Positions 21,001 to 29,696 are shown, counted from the stretch's first letter. The stretch is DNA of 64,000 bases from Streptomyces sp. JB150 (GCF_011193355.1 NZ_CP049780.1:5065803-5129802); one strand, 5' to 3'. Numbers and translations are program-made. The notes: generated from the sequence alone by a model not told the origin.

Positions 21001-21626
21001 GGCTCCACCCGTTCGTCGCCGAGGCGGGCGACCTGGTGGCCCTCGCCCTGGAGACGGGCGAGCCGGAACGCTTCCTGTGGATCGACGAGAAAGGCGTCAC
21101 CGACACCATCGGCTCGCGGCCCCGCGGCAGCGGCGGGTACCGCAAGCACAACCTGTGGATTCCGCCCGCGGCCGGCTGGAGCACCCTCGACCCGCGGGCC
21201 CAGCGCCTGGTCGCCGACGTGCTGGTGATGCTCAACCTCATCGAGCGGGACGGGCATCCGGACGAGGTCGAGGAGCGGCTGGCCCGCGTGGAGCGGCCGG
21301 ACGTGCTGCTGCCGCCGTGCATCAGCACCGACCGGGCTCCGCTGCGGCCCGGGCTCCGGGCCGGGACCTCGGTGCTGCCCCCGCCCGGCGAGACCTGCCT
21401 GCCGGACTGCGCGTTCCAGCTCTGCCCGTACCCGCCGCGTGGCTGCGTCCCGCGCGGCGAGATCCGCGAGCCCTTCTGCCGCCAGCAGCAGGCACTCCTT
21501 CCCGGCCGCTGGCGCCGCTGCCTGCCCCGGGGCCTGCGCCGGAAGACACCGCACTGGGTGGGCATGCGCGTCCGTGAACTGGACCGCTTCTGGGCGGAGA
21601 TGGCCCAGCGCACGCGGGACGACTGA
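18018..21626 (+). CDS. Large membrane-anchored NACHT-like STAND NTPase with altered Walker A
   Basis: Protein of 1202 residues from ATG 18018 (GTG 17964 would add 18). Two transmembrane segments (about 52-70 and 97-115) precede a P-loop NTPase domain. Its Walker A reads GGVGAGNT (171-178), where Lys is expected at Asn177 (codon AAT at 18546). Walker B and NACHT-type acidic residues follow as VVVIADGLEE (Asp251), then a sensor-like VIASRPHSP. The remaining 850 residues are alpha-helical with no recognised repeat, apart from a Gly/Ser linker near 20930-20990 and a Cys-rich C-terminal region. Function unknown; NACHT proteins act in signalling or phage defence. The Asn could abolish nucleotide binding. 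Confidence 0.75.
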   Translation: MSTLELRRAASRVRHRLLGYWHALTIRLEARRGATRPGKWRRWLSYTTVTRIIWLLGALLVVAWCGEAVYNLATGKDTAIDRLGGDTNGLDDLLRFIGPVLTASVAAALFLFWWYSWTKRRYLARARSCPRRLVLTAGPDIDRIVGREEVAQVIAERLRQRETRRPYLLVGGVGAGNTAVLVRLTELLARQRAVPVPVRLRDADRGSALNFELLAKQRFAEEAPRGILARTKNERVWQQLLADDKVVVIADGLEEALLDESAQQSRDNIIRLAIERAHAERLPLVIASRPHSPLESTPAAIVELEPLSEEEALHFVASRVPDTDERRVDWIVETAEVTESPIYLQIARDLHQHGLLERDRPRDDPYRLDTRSRDRGTLRLWLLETWETALCDGLLRDTVAVGPRERRETLEVVCALACVGLLQDKLEVGFAELLDQDIHAGPARRARTRADHLWSARRGFDRYGGHGTVFSAWHRQRIWGALCDRLGDETSRRLREGNRDQCHALLAAFIGNADKLQLVEGFEKKVRFPHSIIQAYFGFRVLNHLGEPEAGRLVEQALQPPGPSRELLISLVLLSRRRAAELTAGGAGVRAELGKEVRERWRQTSARGRTLARRLYAAAQRRTDDPKALDLYAAAVEVESVEADPRFLADIVAAVHARWTRFKGDPRSLQDAKLRLLKQLGAALRQVSDRMDTTPLYWQLFRMGTVEPSYRIRLAAAQEFGSGGNAAFAVIRERVGLTTDPIEEYTTAIHDLKAWKRREYEAWAAQMTRARSARGSARARTPQRVEGLMRRRRALNQRYRERRVTLFREFVMRAWMVPMLLGSVDDAHRDEARERLTRWLRHLDPKYTGGTPDLPLALETALAQGFKYAANRRKRHPDTYPGNRAELIRQAETVLQRSRCWYSQLSLLQALCLWELPDTAGRHEHGRAGSGPDERPDGTRRRGTGIGGASAVQTVERWLSMAGTVNRAPGGSVGSSGSGGSGASGGSGGQGQRRRLHPFVAEAGDLVALALETGEPERFLWIDEKGVTDTIGSRPRGSGGYRKHNLWIPPAAGWSTLDPRAQRLVADVLVMLNLIERDGHPDEVEERLARVERPDVLLPPCISTDRAPLRPGLRAGTSVLPPPGETCLPDCAFQLCPYPPRGCVPRGEIREPFCRQQQALLPGRWRRCLPRGLRRKTPHWVGMRVRELDRFWAEMAQRTRDD

Positions 21627-21668
21627 CACGGGGGGCGACTGACACGGGGGGGCGACTGACAGGGGTGA
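21620..21668. repeat. Three tandem 16-17-bp repeats at the end of the NACHT-like gene
   Basis: Copies at 21620-21635, 21636-21652 and 21653-21668 read CGACTGACACGGGGGG with small changes. The first copy contains the final codon and stop of the upstream gene, and the others repeat the stop in the intergenic region. Shorter degenerate repeats of GGCTCACGCCCCGCC follow at 21780-21845. The rest of the gap to 21878 has no gene. Confidence 0.8.
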
Positions 21669-21848
21669 CGACGGACACGACGGCCCACCGGACCGGACAG
21701 GACCGGACCCCGCACGCGGCCGGCGGCGACCCGCACCACGCGGATCGCCGCCGACCGGCTGTCCGGAGCCTGCTCAGAACCGGCTCACGCCCCGCCTACC
21801 GGCTCCCACCGGGCTCACGCCCCGCCCTACGACCGGCTCACGCCCGGC

Positions 21849-21905
21849 CTCAGTGCGCCGAGCAGGCCGTCGCCGGGCTCAGTGCGCCGAACCGGCCGTC
21901 GCCGG
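21849..21905. repeat. 29-bp tandem duplication over the mctP stop
   Basis: CTCAGTGCGCCGA followed by a GGCCGTCGCCGG tail occurs at 21849-21876 and again at 21878-21905. The second copy encodes the last residues and stop of mctP; the first lies just outside the gene. Confidence 0.85.
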
Positions 21906-23489
21906 CGGCAGCTCCACCTGCACACCCGGATCGCCCGCGTCCGCCGTGTAGTCCTCCGGCTTGGTCTCGTCCACGCCGTCGGGCGCCTTGGCCGCGCGCA
22001 GGACGAAGGTCAGGACGACCGTCACGATCACGTTCAGCACGAACGCGGTCAGACCGATGTAGCCGATCTCCCCGATGCCCGGGATCTCCTTCGACGAGCC
22101 GCCGAAGTGCTTCTGCGTCGGGGAGGCCACCCCGTACGCGGCGACCGTGCCGTAGATCATGCCGACCGCCCAGCCGGCGATGAGCGCCCAGCGGTGGAAC
22201 CAGCGGGTGAACAGGCCACCGACGAGGGCCGGGAAGGTCTGCAGGATCCAGATGCCGCCGAGCAGCTGGAAGTTGATGGCGACGGTCTTGTCCATGGTCA
22301 GGACGAAGGCCAGCGCACCCACCTTCACCAGCAGCGACACCAGCTTGGAGACCTTGGTCTCCTGCTCGGGCGTGGCGTCGGGCCGGATGAAGTCCTTGTA
22401 GATGTTGCGGGTGAAGAGGTTGGCCGCCGCGATGGACATGATGGCCGCGGGCACCAGCGCGCCGATGCCGATCGCCGCGAACGCCACGCCCGCGAACCAG
22501 TCCGGGAACATGTCCTCGAACAGTTGCGGGATGGCCAGCTGGCCGTTCTGCACCTTGATCCCGGCGGCGATCGCCATGAAGCCCAGCAGCGCCAGCAGAC
22601 CCAGCATGAGCGAGTACAGCGGCAGGATCGTGGTGTTGCGGCGGATCACCTCACGGCTCTTGGAGGAGAGCGTCGCGGTGATCGAGTGCGGGTACATGAA
22701 CAGCGCCAGCGCGGAGCCGAGCGCCAGGGTGGCGTACGTCCACTGGCCCGCCTCCGGCGGGACCAGCCCGCCGGCCCCGGTGGTCTCGAACTTCTCGCCC
22801 GCCTTGGCGAAGATGTCGTCGAAGCCGCCCAGCTTGATCGGGATGTAGATGATCGCGACGGCGATCACGAGGTAGATCAGGGTGTCCTTGACGAACGCGA
22901 TGAGCGCCGGCGCCCGCAGACCCGACGAGTAGGTGTACGCGGCCAGCACACCGAACGCGATCAGCAGCGGCAGGTCCTTGATGAACCAGTTGGTGTCCTC
23001 GCCGCCGCCGACGCCCATCACGTCCAGTACGGCCTGGATGCCGACGAGCTGGAGCGCGATGTACGGCATGGTGGCGAGGATGCCGGTGAGCGCCACCGCC
23101 AGCGACAGCCCCTTCGAGCCGAACCGCCCGCGCACGAAGTCCGAGGTCGTCACATAGCCGTGCTTGTGCGACACCGACCACAGCCGCGGCAGGAACGTGA
23201 AGATGAGCGGATAGACGAGGATCGTGTACGGCACGGCGAAGAAGCCGGCCGCGCCCGCCGCGTAGATCGCCGCCGGTACGGCGACGAAGGTGTACGCCGT
23301 GTAAAGGTCGCCGCCGAGCAGGAACCAGGTGATCCAGGTGCCGAACGACCGGCCGCCCAGACCCCACTCGTCGAGGCTGTGCTCGTTCTCCGCCTTGCGC
23401 CAGCGCGCGGCGAGGAAGCCCATGACCGTGACGGCCAGGAAGAAGAAGATGAAGACGGCGAGCGCGACGCCGTTCACGCCGTCCTTCAT
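21879..23489 (-). CDS. mctP: Sodium:solute symporter, monocarboxylate-type (MctP-like)
   Basis: 536-residue SSS-family transporter with about 13 transmembrane helices, predicted to import monocarboxylates such as pyruvate, lactate or acetate by Na+ symport. The family signature is visible in GGRSFGTWITWFLLGGDLYT near residue 45, followed by helices up to LNVIVTVVLTFVL and a hydrophilic acidic tail. ATG 23489 overlaps the stop of the preceding small DUF3311 gene by 4 bp. DUF3311 proteins regularly pair with such symporters. The substrate is inferred from the family. Confidence 0.88.
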   Translation of the reverse strand: MKDGVNGVALAVFIFFFLAVTVMGFLAARWRKAENEHSLDEWGLGGRSFGTWITWFLLGGDLYTAYTFVAVPAAIYAAGAAGFFAVPYTILVYPLIFTFLPRLWSVSHKHGYVTTSDFVRGRFGSKGLSLAVALTGILATMPYIALQLVGIQAVLDVMGVGGGEDTNWFIKDLPLLIAFGVLAAYTYSSGLRAPALIAFVKDTLIYLVIAVAIIYIPIKLGGFDDIFAKAGEKFETTGAGGLVPPEAGQWTYATLALGSALALFMYPHSITATLSSKSREVIRRNTTILPLYSLMLGLLALLGFMAIAAGIKVQNGQLAIPQLFEDMFPDWFAGVAFAAIGIGALVPAAIMSIAAANLFTRNIYKDFIRPDATPEQETKVSKLVSLLVKVGALAFVLTMDKTVAINFQLLGGIWILQTFPALVGGLFTRWFHRWALIAGWAVGMIYGTVAAYGVASPTQKHFGGSSKEIPGIGEIGYIGLTAFVLNVIVTVVLTFVLRAAKAPDGVDETKPEDYTADAGDPGVQVELPPATAGSAH

Positions 23490-23743
23490 CGCTGCTCACC
23501 GCCCCGGCGGGCGCGCTGGTCACGCTGCCACAGCTTGAAAGCGATCATCGTCAGCACGGTCGAGATGACCACCCACGCCATCTGGTACCAGTAGAAGAAC
23601 GGGATACCGGCGAGGGCGGGGTCGGTCTTGGCATACGAACCGACCCACAGCATGGCCACGAACGGTGCGACGAGGCAGAGGGCGATGACGACGCGCACGG
23701 GCGTCACCACCGGCCCTGCGCTCACTTCTGGCGCTTCCGACAT
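23486..23743 (-). CDS. DUF3311 small membrane protein, symporter partner
   Basis: 85-residue protein with two hydrophobic helices (about 16-38 and 48-68) and the DUF3311 core LAGIPFFYWYQMAWV. It is encoded immediately before the symporter and overlaps its start, an arrangement seen in many bacteria, so it is probably an accessory subunit or stability factor. ATG 23743 lies about 135 bp from the end of dasR. A -10-like element was not confidently placed. Confidence 0.85.
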   Translation of the reverse strand: MSEAPEVSAGPVVTPVRVVIALCLVAPFVAMLWVGSYAKTDPALAGIPFFYWYQMAWVVISTVLTMIAFKLWQRDQRARRGGEQR

Positions 23744-23877
23744 CTTGGCGACTCCGTCCCCTCACTGATCACCTGCTTAATGGGCTGGCAATCTAGGTCA
23801 CGGTGTCGCGGCAGAGGAACCCCTCGTCCGCATATCGGTATCGCCTTTACAAAGTCGGTATCGCCTTGATGCCGTGG

Positions 23878-24787
<910 letters not shown>

Positions 24788-24823
24788 ATGACGGTCGCAG
24801 TCCCTGTTTTCGCCCGGTTCCCG

Positions 24824-24927
24824 CTGAAAGGCTCTCGCCTCTTCGCGACCGCATAACCGCTGGTCGGCGCAGCCCTCCTGGCTCTGGTCGCCGCCTGCTC
24901 GTCCCGTGCGGCGCTCGAATTGGACTA
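24824..24927 (+). pseudogene. Relic of a lipoprotein gene 5' end (probable dasA remnant)
   Basis: In one frame, CTG AAA GGC at 24824 reads (M)KGSRLFATA, then a TAA at 24854, then PLVGAALLALVAACSSRA and a TAG at 24925. This is a textbook lipoprotein signal peptide: basic start, hydrophobic core, and lipobox LVAAC followed by SS. It has lost its start codon (CTG for ATG or GTG), gained an in-frame stop, and been truncated after about 35 codons. It reads away from dasR, exactly where dasA (chitobiose-binding lipoprotein) starts in S. coelicolor. It sits downstream of dre sites. No further dasABC sequence is seen before nagB. Confidence 0.65.
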
Positions 24928-24946
24928 GGCCATTGGTCTATCACCA
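24918..24946. promoter_or_regulatory. DasR-like half-sites between the lipoprotein relic and nagB
   Basis: ATTGGACTAGGCCATT (24919-24934) and ATTGGTCTATCACCAG (24932-24947) both retain dre half-sites. They overlap, and both lie downstream of the nagB stop rather than at a current start. They may be leftovers of a deleted promoter. The 24643-25038 stretch otherwise holds only the dasR upstream region and the relic. Confidence 0.5.
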
Positions 24947-25038
24947 GCACTGATGAATGGTCGGTTCGCGGGCCGGTGACCCCACCCACGCGGGCCGGCG
25001 CCGCCGCTCCGGCCGGCCCCCGTCGCACCGGCCGGCTC

Positions 25039-25824
25039 TCAGATGCCCTGCCACTCCGGCTTGTTGGCGTACGTGTGCCGGAAGTAGTCGGCGAGCTTCA
25101 GCTTGGACGCGGCCGCCTCGTCCACCACGACCGTGGCGTGCGGATGCAGCTGCAGCGCGGACGCCGGACACACCGCGGCGACCGGTCCCTCCACCGTCGC
25201 GGCCACGGCGTCCGCCTTCCCCTCCCCGGTGGCCAGCAACACCAGGTGGCGCGCCTCCAGGATCGTCCCGATGCCCTGCGTGATGACGTGATGCGGCACC
25301 TGGTCGATGTCCCCGTCGAAGAACCGCGCGTTGTCCACCCGGGTCTGCTCGGTCAGCGTCTTGATCCGGGTCCGCGACGCCAGCGAGGAGCAGGGTTCGT
25401 TGAACCCGATGTGCCCGTCGGTCCCGATCCCGAGCAGCTGGAGATCCACCCCGCCCGCCTCCGCGAGCGCCCTGTCGTACGCCTCGCAGGCCGCCTGGAC
25501 GTCCTCCGCCTCCCCGTCGGGGCCCATGAACGCGTCCATCGACAGCCCCAGCGGCTCCAGCACCTCCCGTCGCAGCACCGAGCGGTACGACTCCGGGTGC
25601 GAGGCGGGCAGCCCCACGTACTCGTCGAGCTGCGCGATCCGCGCCCGCGAGGCGTCCACCTCGCCGGCGCGCACCTTGGCCGCGAGGGCCTGGTAGACGG
25701 GCAGCGGAGTGGAGCCGGTGGCCACACCGAGCAGGGCGTCGGGCTTGCGCCGGAGCAGCTGGGCCATGGCCTCGGCGATCAGCTCGCCGCCGGCCTGGGC
25801 GTCCGGAACGATGACAACTTCCAC
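25039..25824 (-). CDS. nagB: Glucosamine-6-phosphate deaminase
   Basis: Converts glucosamine-6-phosphate to fructose-6-phosphate plus ammonia, the last step of N-acetylglucosamine catabolism, and so lowers the DasR effector. The 261-residue protein shows GVATGSTP substrate-binding residues, catalytic DEY (Asp67), and GIGTDGHIGFNEP with Asp136, His138 and Glu143. ATG 25824 is followed by the expected beta-strand MEVVIVPDA. A near-consensus dre site is centred 60 bp upstream, so DasR repression is predicted. Confidence 0.95.
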   Translation of the reverse strand: MEVVIVPDAQAGGELIAEAMAQLLRRKPDALLGVATGSTPLPVYQALAAKVRAGEVDASRARIAQLDEYVGLPASHPESYRSVLRREVLEPLGLSMDAFMGPDGEAEDVQAACEAYDRALAEAGGVDLQLLGIGTDGHIGFNEPCSSLASRTRIKTLTEQTRVDNARFFDGDIDQVPHHVITQGIGTILEARHLVLLATGEGKADAVAATVEGPVAAVCPASALQLHPHATVVVDEAAASKLKLADYFRHTYANKPEWQGI

Positions 25825-25876
25825 GCTGGGCCTGCCGATCTGAAGAGGGGGACTCGAAGGGCACCCGAAAGGGTCA

Positions 25877-25892
25877 TGTGGTTTAGACCAAT
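25877..25892 (-). promoter_or_regulatory. DasR-binding site (dre) of nagB
   Basis: ATTGGTCTAAACCACA on the minus strand differs from the dre consensus ATTGGTCTAGACCACT at two positions. It is placed about 55 bp upstream of the nagB ATG, as expected for a repressor or roadblock operator. Confidence 0.85.
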
Positions 25893-26035
25893 CTAACAGA
25901 GCGGCGCCGGCCGTCCCAGGTGTCGCGGACGCGCGGCGGCCCGCCCGGCCAGCCCGCCCGTGGACCCCCGGCCCGCCCGTGAACCCCCTCCACCTCCCTC
26001 CTTCCCCGCCCTCCGGTACCCGCCATCCCCCCGGC

Positions 26036-26785
26036 TCAGAGCAGCGAACCGCCCGTGGCGTCCACCCAGCCCCCCGTCACCCAGCGCCCATCCTCCGAGG
26101 CCAGGAACGCCACCACGTCCGCGACGTCCGCGGGGGTGCCCACCCGGCCCAGGGCCGATATCGCCTCCGCCTGCGCCCGGCCCTCCTCCGTACCGAGGAA
26201 CGCGGCCGTGTTGTCCGTCTCGATGTAGCCGGGAGCCACCGAGTTCACGGTGATGCCGCGGGGGCCCAGGATCTTGGACAGGTCCCGGGTGAGGACGTCC
26301 AGGGCGCCCTTCGTCATCGCGTACGCCGTCAGGTCCGGCAGCACGGCGTTGCGCGCGAGCCCGGTCGAGATGTTGACGATCCGGCCGCCGTCGCGGAGCC
26401 GGCCGAGGCCCTGCCGGACGATGAAGTACGGCGCCTTCACGTTCACGGCGAAGAGCCGGTCGTACTCCGCCTCGGTGATGTCCTCAAGGGGCGACGACGT
26501 GCCGATCCCCGCGTTGTTCACGATGATGTCCACGCCGTCCGCGTGCCGGTCGAACTCGGCCCACAGTGCCTCCGCGTCCCCCGGCGTTCCCAGCTCCACG
26601 CCGATCATGAAGGCCGATCCGCCCGCCGCCTCGATCGCCGTGACCGTCTCCTTCGCCGCCGTCTCGTTCGTCCCGTAGTGCACCGCGACGCGTGCCCCGT
26701 CGCGCCCCAGGCGCTCGGCGATCCCGCGCCCGATGCCCCTGCTCGCCCCCGTGACGAGTGCCGTCCTCCCGCTCAGCGCGCCCAT
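26036..26785 (-). CDS. SDR-family oxidoreductase
   Basis: 249-residue classical short-chain dehydrogenase. The nucleotide-binding motif TGASRGIG is at residues 13-20, then NNAG and a catalytic Ser in NIST with the pair YAMTK (YxxxK). A PG loop (VAPGYIETD) and the C-terminal GGWVDATGG complete the fold. The sequence resembles 3-oxoacyl-ACP reductase/gluconate dehydrogenase types, but the substrate is unknown. It is divergent from a TetR-type regulator, 97 bp between starts, so it is the likely target of that regulator. Confidence 0.88.
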   Translation of the reverse strand: MGALSGRTALVTGASRGIGRGIAERLGRDGARVAVHYGTNETAAKETVTAIEAAGGSAFMIGVELGTPGDAEALWAEFDRHADGVDIIVNNAGIGTSSPLEDITEAEYDRLFAVNVKAPYFIVRQGLGRLRDGGRIVNISTGLARNAVLPDLTAYAMTKGALDVLTRDLSKILGPRGITVNSVAPGYIETDNTAAFLGTEEGRAQAEAISALGRVGTPADVADVVAFLASEDGRWVTGGWVDATGGSLL

Positions 26786-26808
26786 GGAGACGCCCCCTTC
26801 GCGATTTG

Positions 26809-26871
26809 CTAGTGGTCGTTACAGAAAAGACCGTAGATCACGCCGCTGACATTTGTCTAGCGCCCGTTATA
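26809..26871. promoter_or_regulatory. Divergent SDR/TetR control region with direct repeats
   Basis: CTAGTGGTCGTTACA (26809-26823) and CTAGCGCCCGTTATA (26857-26871) share CTAG-N4-CGTTAyA and are 48 bp apart. The right copy overlaps the TTATAAAAT -10-like element of the regulator, and the left copy lies just upstream of the SDR start. They are candidate operators for the TetR protein. The match is by eye only. Confidence 0.45.
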
Positions 26872-26882
26872 AAATGCACTCC

Positions 26883-27671
26883 ATGGTGAGCACCCAGGGG
26901 AACGAGGCGCAGACCGCGACGCTGGCAGGCCGCGGGACCGCCGCCGCCGGGCCGGAGGAGCCCGCCGGGCGCGAGGCCGCACGGGAGGGACGGGAGGCGA
27001 CCCCCGCCGGGCGCGAAGCGGTATCGGAGGCGCCGGAGGCAGCCCCCACCGGACAGGAGCCCACCCCCGCCGGCCGCCGCGGGCGTGGCCGCGGCCGCCC
27101 CCGCTCCTTCGACCGCGAGACCGCCCTGGAGCGGGCGATCATGGCCTTCTGGGAGCGCGGGTACGAGGCGACGTCCGTCTCCGACCTCACCCGCGCCATG
27201 GGCATCGGCGCCCCCAGCCTCTACGCCGCGTTCGGCGACAAGCGAGCGCTGTTCGACGAGGTCGTCGAGGTGTACGGCGCGCGTTACGGCTCCTTCGCGG
27301 CGCGCGCCCTCGCCGAGGAGCCGACCGCACGGGCCGCCGTGCGGCGCCTGCTGCGCGAGGCGGCCGCCGAGTACACCGCCCCCGGCCGGCCGCACGGCTG
27401 CCTCGTCGTCCACGCGGCGACGAACTGCACCAGCCCCGAGGTGGAGCAGGCCCTGCGGGAGCGCCGCAACGCCAACATCGCGGCCATCGAAAGCCGGATA
27501 AGGGCGGACATCGCCACAGGTGAGCTGCCGCCCGGCACCGACGCGGCGGCCCTGGCCCGGCACACCGGGGCGATGATCCAGGGCATGTCCCAGCAGGCGC
27601 GCGACGGCGCGAGCCGCGCGGAACTGGAGGCACTCGCCGAAATTGCCATGACGATCTGGCCCCGCGGATGA
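26883..27671 (+). CDS. TetR-family transcriptional regulator with disordered N-terminal tail
   Basis: 262 residues from ATG 26883; ATG 26874 and TTG 26853 are in frame upstream. Because TTATAAAAT lies about 7 bp before 26883, the mRNA may be leaderless. The first 70 residues are Ala/Gly/Glu/Pro repeats (PAGREA-like) ending in an AT-hook-like RGRGRGRPRSF. The TetR helix-turn-helix follows (ATSVSDLTRAMGIGAPSLYAAFGDK), then a ligand-binding domain with two cysteines. It is divergent from the SDR gene and most likely represses it. Ligand unknown. Confidence 0.87.
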   Translation: MVSTQGNEAQTATLAGRGTAAAGPEEPAGREAAREGREATPAGREAVSEAPEAAPTGQEPTPAGRRGRGRGRPRSFDRETALERAIMAFWERGYEATSVSDLTRAMGIGAPSLYAAFGDKRALFDEVVEVYGARYGSFAARALAEEPTARAAVRRLLREAAAEYTAPGRPHGCLVVHAATNCTSPEVEQALRERRNANIAAIESRIRADIATGELPPGTDAAALARHTGAMIQGMSQQARDGASRAELEALAEIAMTIWPRG

Positions 27672-27812
27672 CCGGAGCGGGTTAGGCTTCCAGGGGCCGG
27701 CAACGACGACGGCCCGCGCCGCACGGTCTTCGACAGCACACAGCCGGCAGCCGACAACCGGCAACGCCGGCACCAGACGGCAACAAACAGCTTCCGACGC
27801 ATGGACACGCGC

Positions 27813-27828
27813 AGTGGTCTAGTCCACA
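27813..27828. promoter_or_regulatory. Orphan DasR-type (dre) site
   Basis: AGTGGTCTAGTCCACA matches 14 of 16 positions of the dre palindrome AGTGGTCTAGACCACT. It lies 140 bp after the TetR gene and 305 bp before the PdtaS-type kinase gene, so no obvious DasR target starts at normal distance. Confidence 0.65.
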
Positions 27829-27891
27829 ATCGTTGCAGACCAGCCTCGCGAATACCGACTGTGCGGTCATCCCATGCGTGGGAACAAGCAT

Positions 27892-27916
27892 CCGTCTTCC
27901 CCGCACAGGAAGACGG
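27892..27916. other. Perfect 9-bp stem-loop in the 27672-28133 gap
   Basis: CCGTCTTCC (27892-27900), a 7-nt loop and GGAAGACGG (27908-27916). It may end transcription from the TetR gene. The 462-bp gap contains this hairpin, the orphan dre site and, at its right end, a TACGCT -10-like box about 8 bp before the kinase GTG. No gene is apparent in it. Confidence 0.5.
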
Positions 27917-28133
27917 AGCGAGGAACCGGAGCTCTCTGCCCTGACTGCCCCGGCTCCTCATCCTTCGGCCGACCGGGACCGCACACCCCACGGCCGATAT
28001 TGCTCCGGGCTGCGGTGCCGGGAGGGTTGAGGGTCCCTCCCAGGCGCCGCGGCCCGCGGGTGTCTCCAGGGGCGGTGCCGCCCCGCACCGGCACGTTTCG
28101 GCGCCGTACAGACCGCCGGGTACGCTCGCAGAC

Positions 28134-29609
28134 GTGCCCTCCATGAACGAACTGGTCCGCCAGCACACCGCCCTCGACGACTCCGACCTCGAGTGGCTGC
28201 ATCTGCTGGTCTCGGAGTGGCAGCTGCTCTCCGACCTCTCCTTCGCCGACCTGGTCCTGTGGGTTCCCACCCGCGACGGCACCCGCTATGTCTCCGTCGC
28301 CCAGATGCGGCCGAACACCGGCCCCACCTCCTACCAGGACGACATGGTCGGCCACCTGGTCCCGCGCGGCCGCCGCCCCATGCTGGACGTCGCGCTCGAC
28401 GAGGGCAGGATCGTGCGCGAGGGCGACCCGGAGTGGCGCGAGGAGGTCCCCGTACGGGTCGAGTCGATCCCCGTACGGCGAGAGGGCCGCGTCCTCGGCG
28501 TCATCGCCCGCAACACCAACCTGCTCACCGTGCGCACCCCGAGCCGACTGGAGCTGACCTACCTCCAGTCCGCCTCCGACCTCGCCCAGATGATCGCGGC
28601 CGGCGCGTTCCCGTTCGCCAACCAGCAGGTCGACATGGACGCCTCGCCCCGCGTGGGCGACGGCCTGATCCGGCTCGACGCCGACGGCATCGTCCAGTAC
28701 GCCTCCCCGAACGCCCTCTCCGCCTACCACCGCCTCGGCCTCGCCGCCGACCTCGTCGGCCACCACCTCGGCCGGACGACCGCCGAACTCGCCCCCTCCC
28801 GCGGCCCCGTGGACGAAGCCCTGGCCAAGGTGGCGAGCGGCTGGGCGCCGCGCGAGTTCGAGATCGAGGCCAACGACGGGGTCATCCAGTTCCGCGCGAT
28901 CCCCCTCAAGCCCAAGGGCACCCGCATCGGTTCCCTGGTGCTCCTGCGGGACGTCACCGAACTGCGCCGCCGGGAACGCGAGTTGATCACCAAGGACGCC
29001 ACCATCCGGGAGATCCACCACCGGGTGAAGAACAACCTCCAGACGGTGGCGGCCCTGCTGCGCCTCCAGGCCCGCCGGATCGAGTCCGAGCGGGGCCGCG
29101 CGGCGCTCGAAGAGGCCGTACGGCGCGTGGGCTCCATCGCGATCGTCCATGAGACGCTGTCCCAGAACCTGGACGAGCGAGTGGAGTTCGACGAGATCGC
29201 CGACCGGGTCCTCGCGATGGTCGCCGAGATCTCCCCGGGCAAGGTCAGAGGCCGGCGCACCGGCCGCTTCGGCATCCTCGACGCCGAGGTGGCCACCCCG
29301 CTGTCCATGGTGCTGACCGAGATCCTGCAGAACGCCCTGGAGCACGGCTTCCGCGAGGGCGACACCGGGACCGTCGAGGTCGCGGCGGTCCGTGGCGGTA
29401 CGACGAAGGAGGCCCGTCTCCTGGTCACCGTTCAGGACGACGGCGTGGGCCTGCCGCCCGGCTTCGACCCGCGCACCTCGGGCAACCTCGGGCTGCAGAT
29501 CGTGCGGACGCTGGTCGAGGGGGAGCTGGGCGGCACCTTCGACATGGTCCCGGCGCCGGAGCGCGGCACCCAGGTGCTGCTGGACATCCCGGTGCGGGCA
29601 CAGAAGTAA
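28134..29609 (+). CDS. pdtaS: Sensor histidine kinase, PdtaS type
   Basis: 491-residue soluble histidine kinase. It has an N-terminal GAF-like domain (residues 1-150), a PAS domain (about 170-280), the HisKA_2 phosphoacceptor motif IREIHHRVKNNLQTVAALLR (His in HHRVKNN) and a HATPase domain with LTEILQNALEHGF and DDGVGLPPGF. PdtaS kinases signal to ANTAR RNA-binding regulators; none is encoded nearby. GTG 28134 gives MPSMNEL, the usual N-terminus. A TACGCT box just upstream suggests a leaderless or very short leader mRNA. It is followed by a hairpin terminator. Confidence 0.9.
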   Translation: MPSMNELVRQHTALDDSDLEWLHLLVSEWQLLSDLSFADLVLWVPTRDGTRYVSVAQMRPNTGPTSYQDDMVGHLVPRGRRPMLDVALDEGRIVREGDPEWREEVPVRVESIPVRREGRVLGVIARNTNLLTVRTPSRLELTYLQSASDLAQMIAAGAFPFANQQVDMDASPRVGDGLIRLDADGIVQYASPNALSAYHRLGLAADLVGHHLGRTTAELAPSRGPVDEALAKVASGWAPREFEIEANDGVIQFRAIPLKPKGTRIGSLVLLRDVTELRRRERELITKDATIREIHHRVKNNLQTVAALLRLQARRIESERGRAALEEAVRRVGSIAIVHETLSQNLDERVEFDEIADRVLAMVAEISPGKVRGRRTGRFGILDAEVATPLSMVLTEILQNALEHGFREGDTGTVEVAAVRGGTTKEARLLVTVQDDGVGLPPGFDPRTSGNLGLQIVRTLVEGELGGTFDMVPAPERGTQVLLDIPVRAQK

Positions 29610-29672
29610 CGCGAGTAACGCGCGGTGCGGGCCCGCGAGGCCACCCGCCGCACCTCCGGACAAAGCAAAGAG

Positions 29673-29696
29673 CCCCGGACCTTGATCGGTCCGAGG
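29673..29696 (+). terminator. Hairpin after the PdtaS gene
   Basis: CGGACC (29676-29681), loop TTGATC, GGTCCG (29688-29693), with flanking C/G pairs extending the stem. It lies 65 bp after the kinase stop and before the convergent wblE gene. No clear U-tract. Confidence 0.6.

Noticed and set aside
27866..27916. CRISPR-like repeats GTCATCCCATGCGTGGG and GTCTTCCCCGCACAGG
   Set aside because: They look like type I-E repeat starts, but only two dissimilar copies occur 28 bp apart, with no spacers and no cas genes. The second is explained by a simple 9-bp hairpin.
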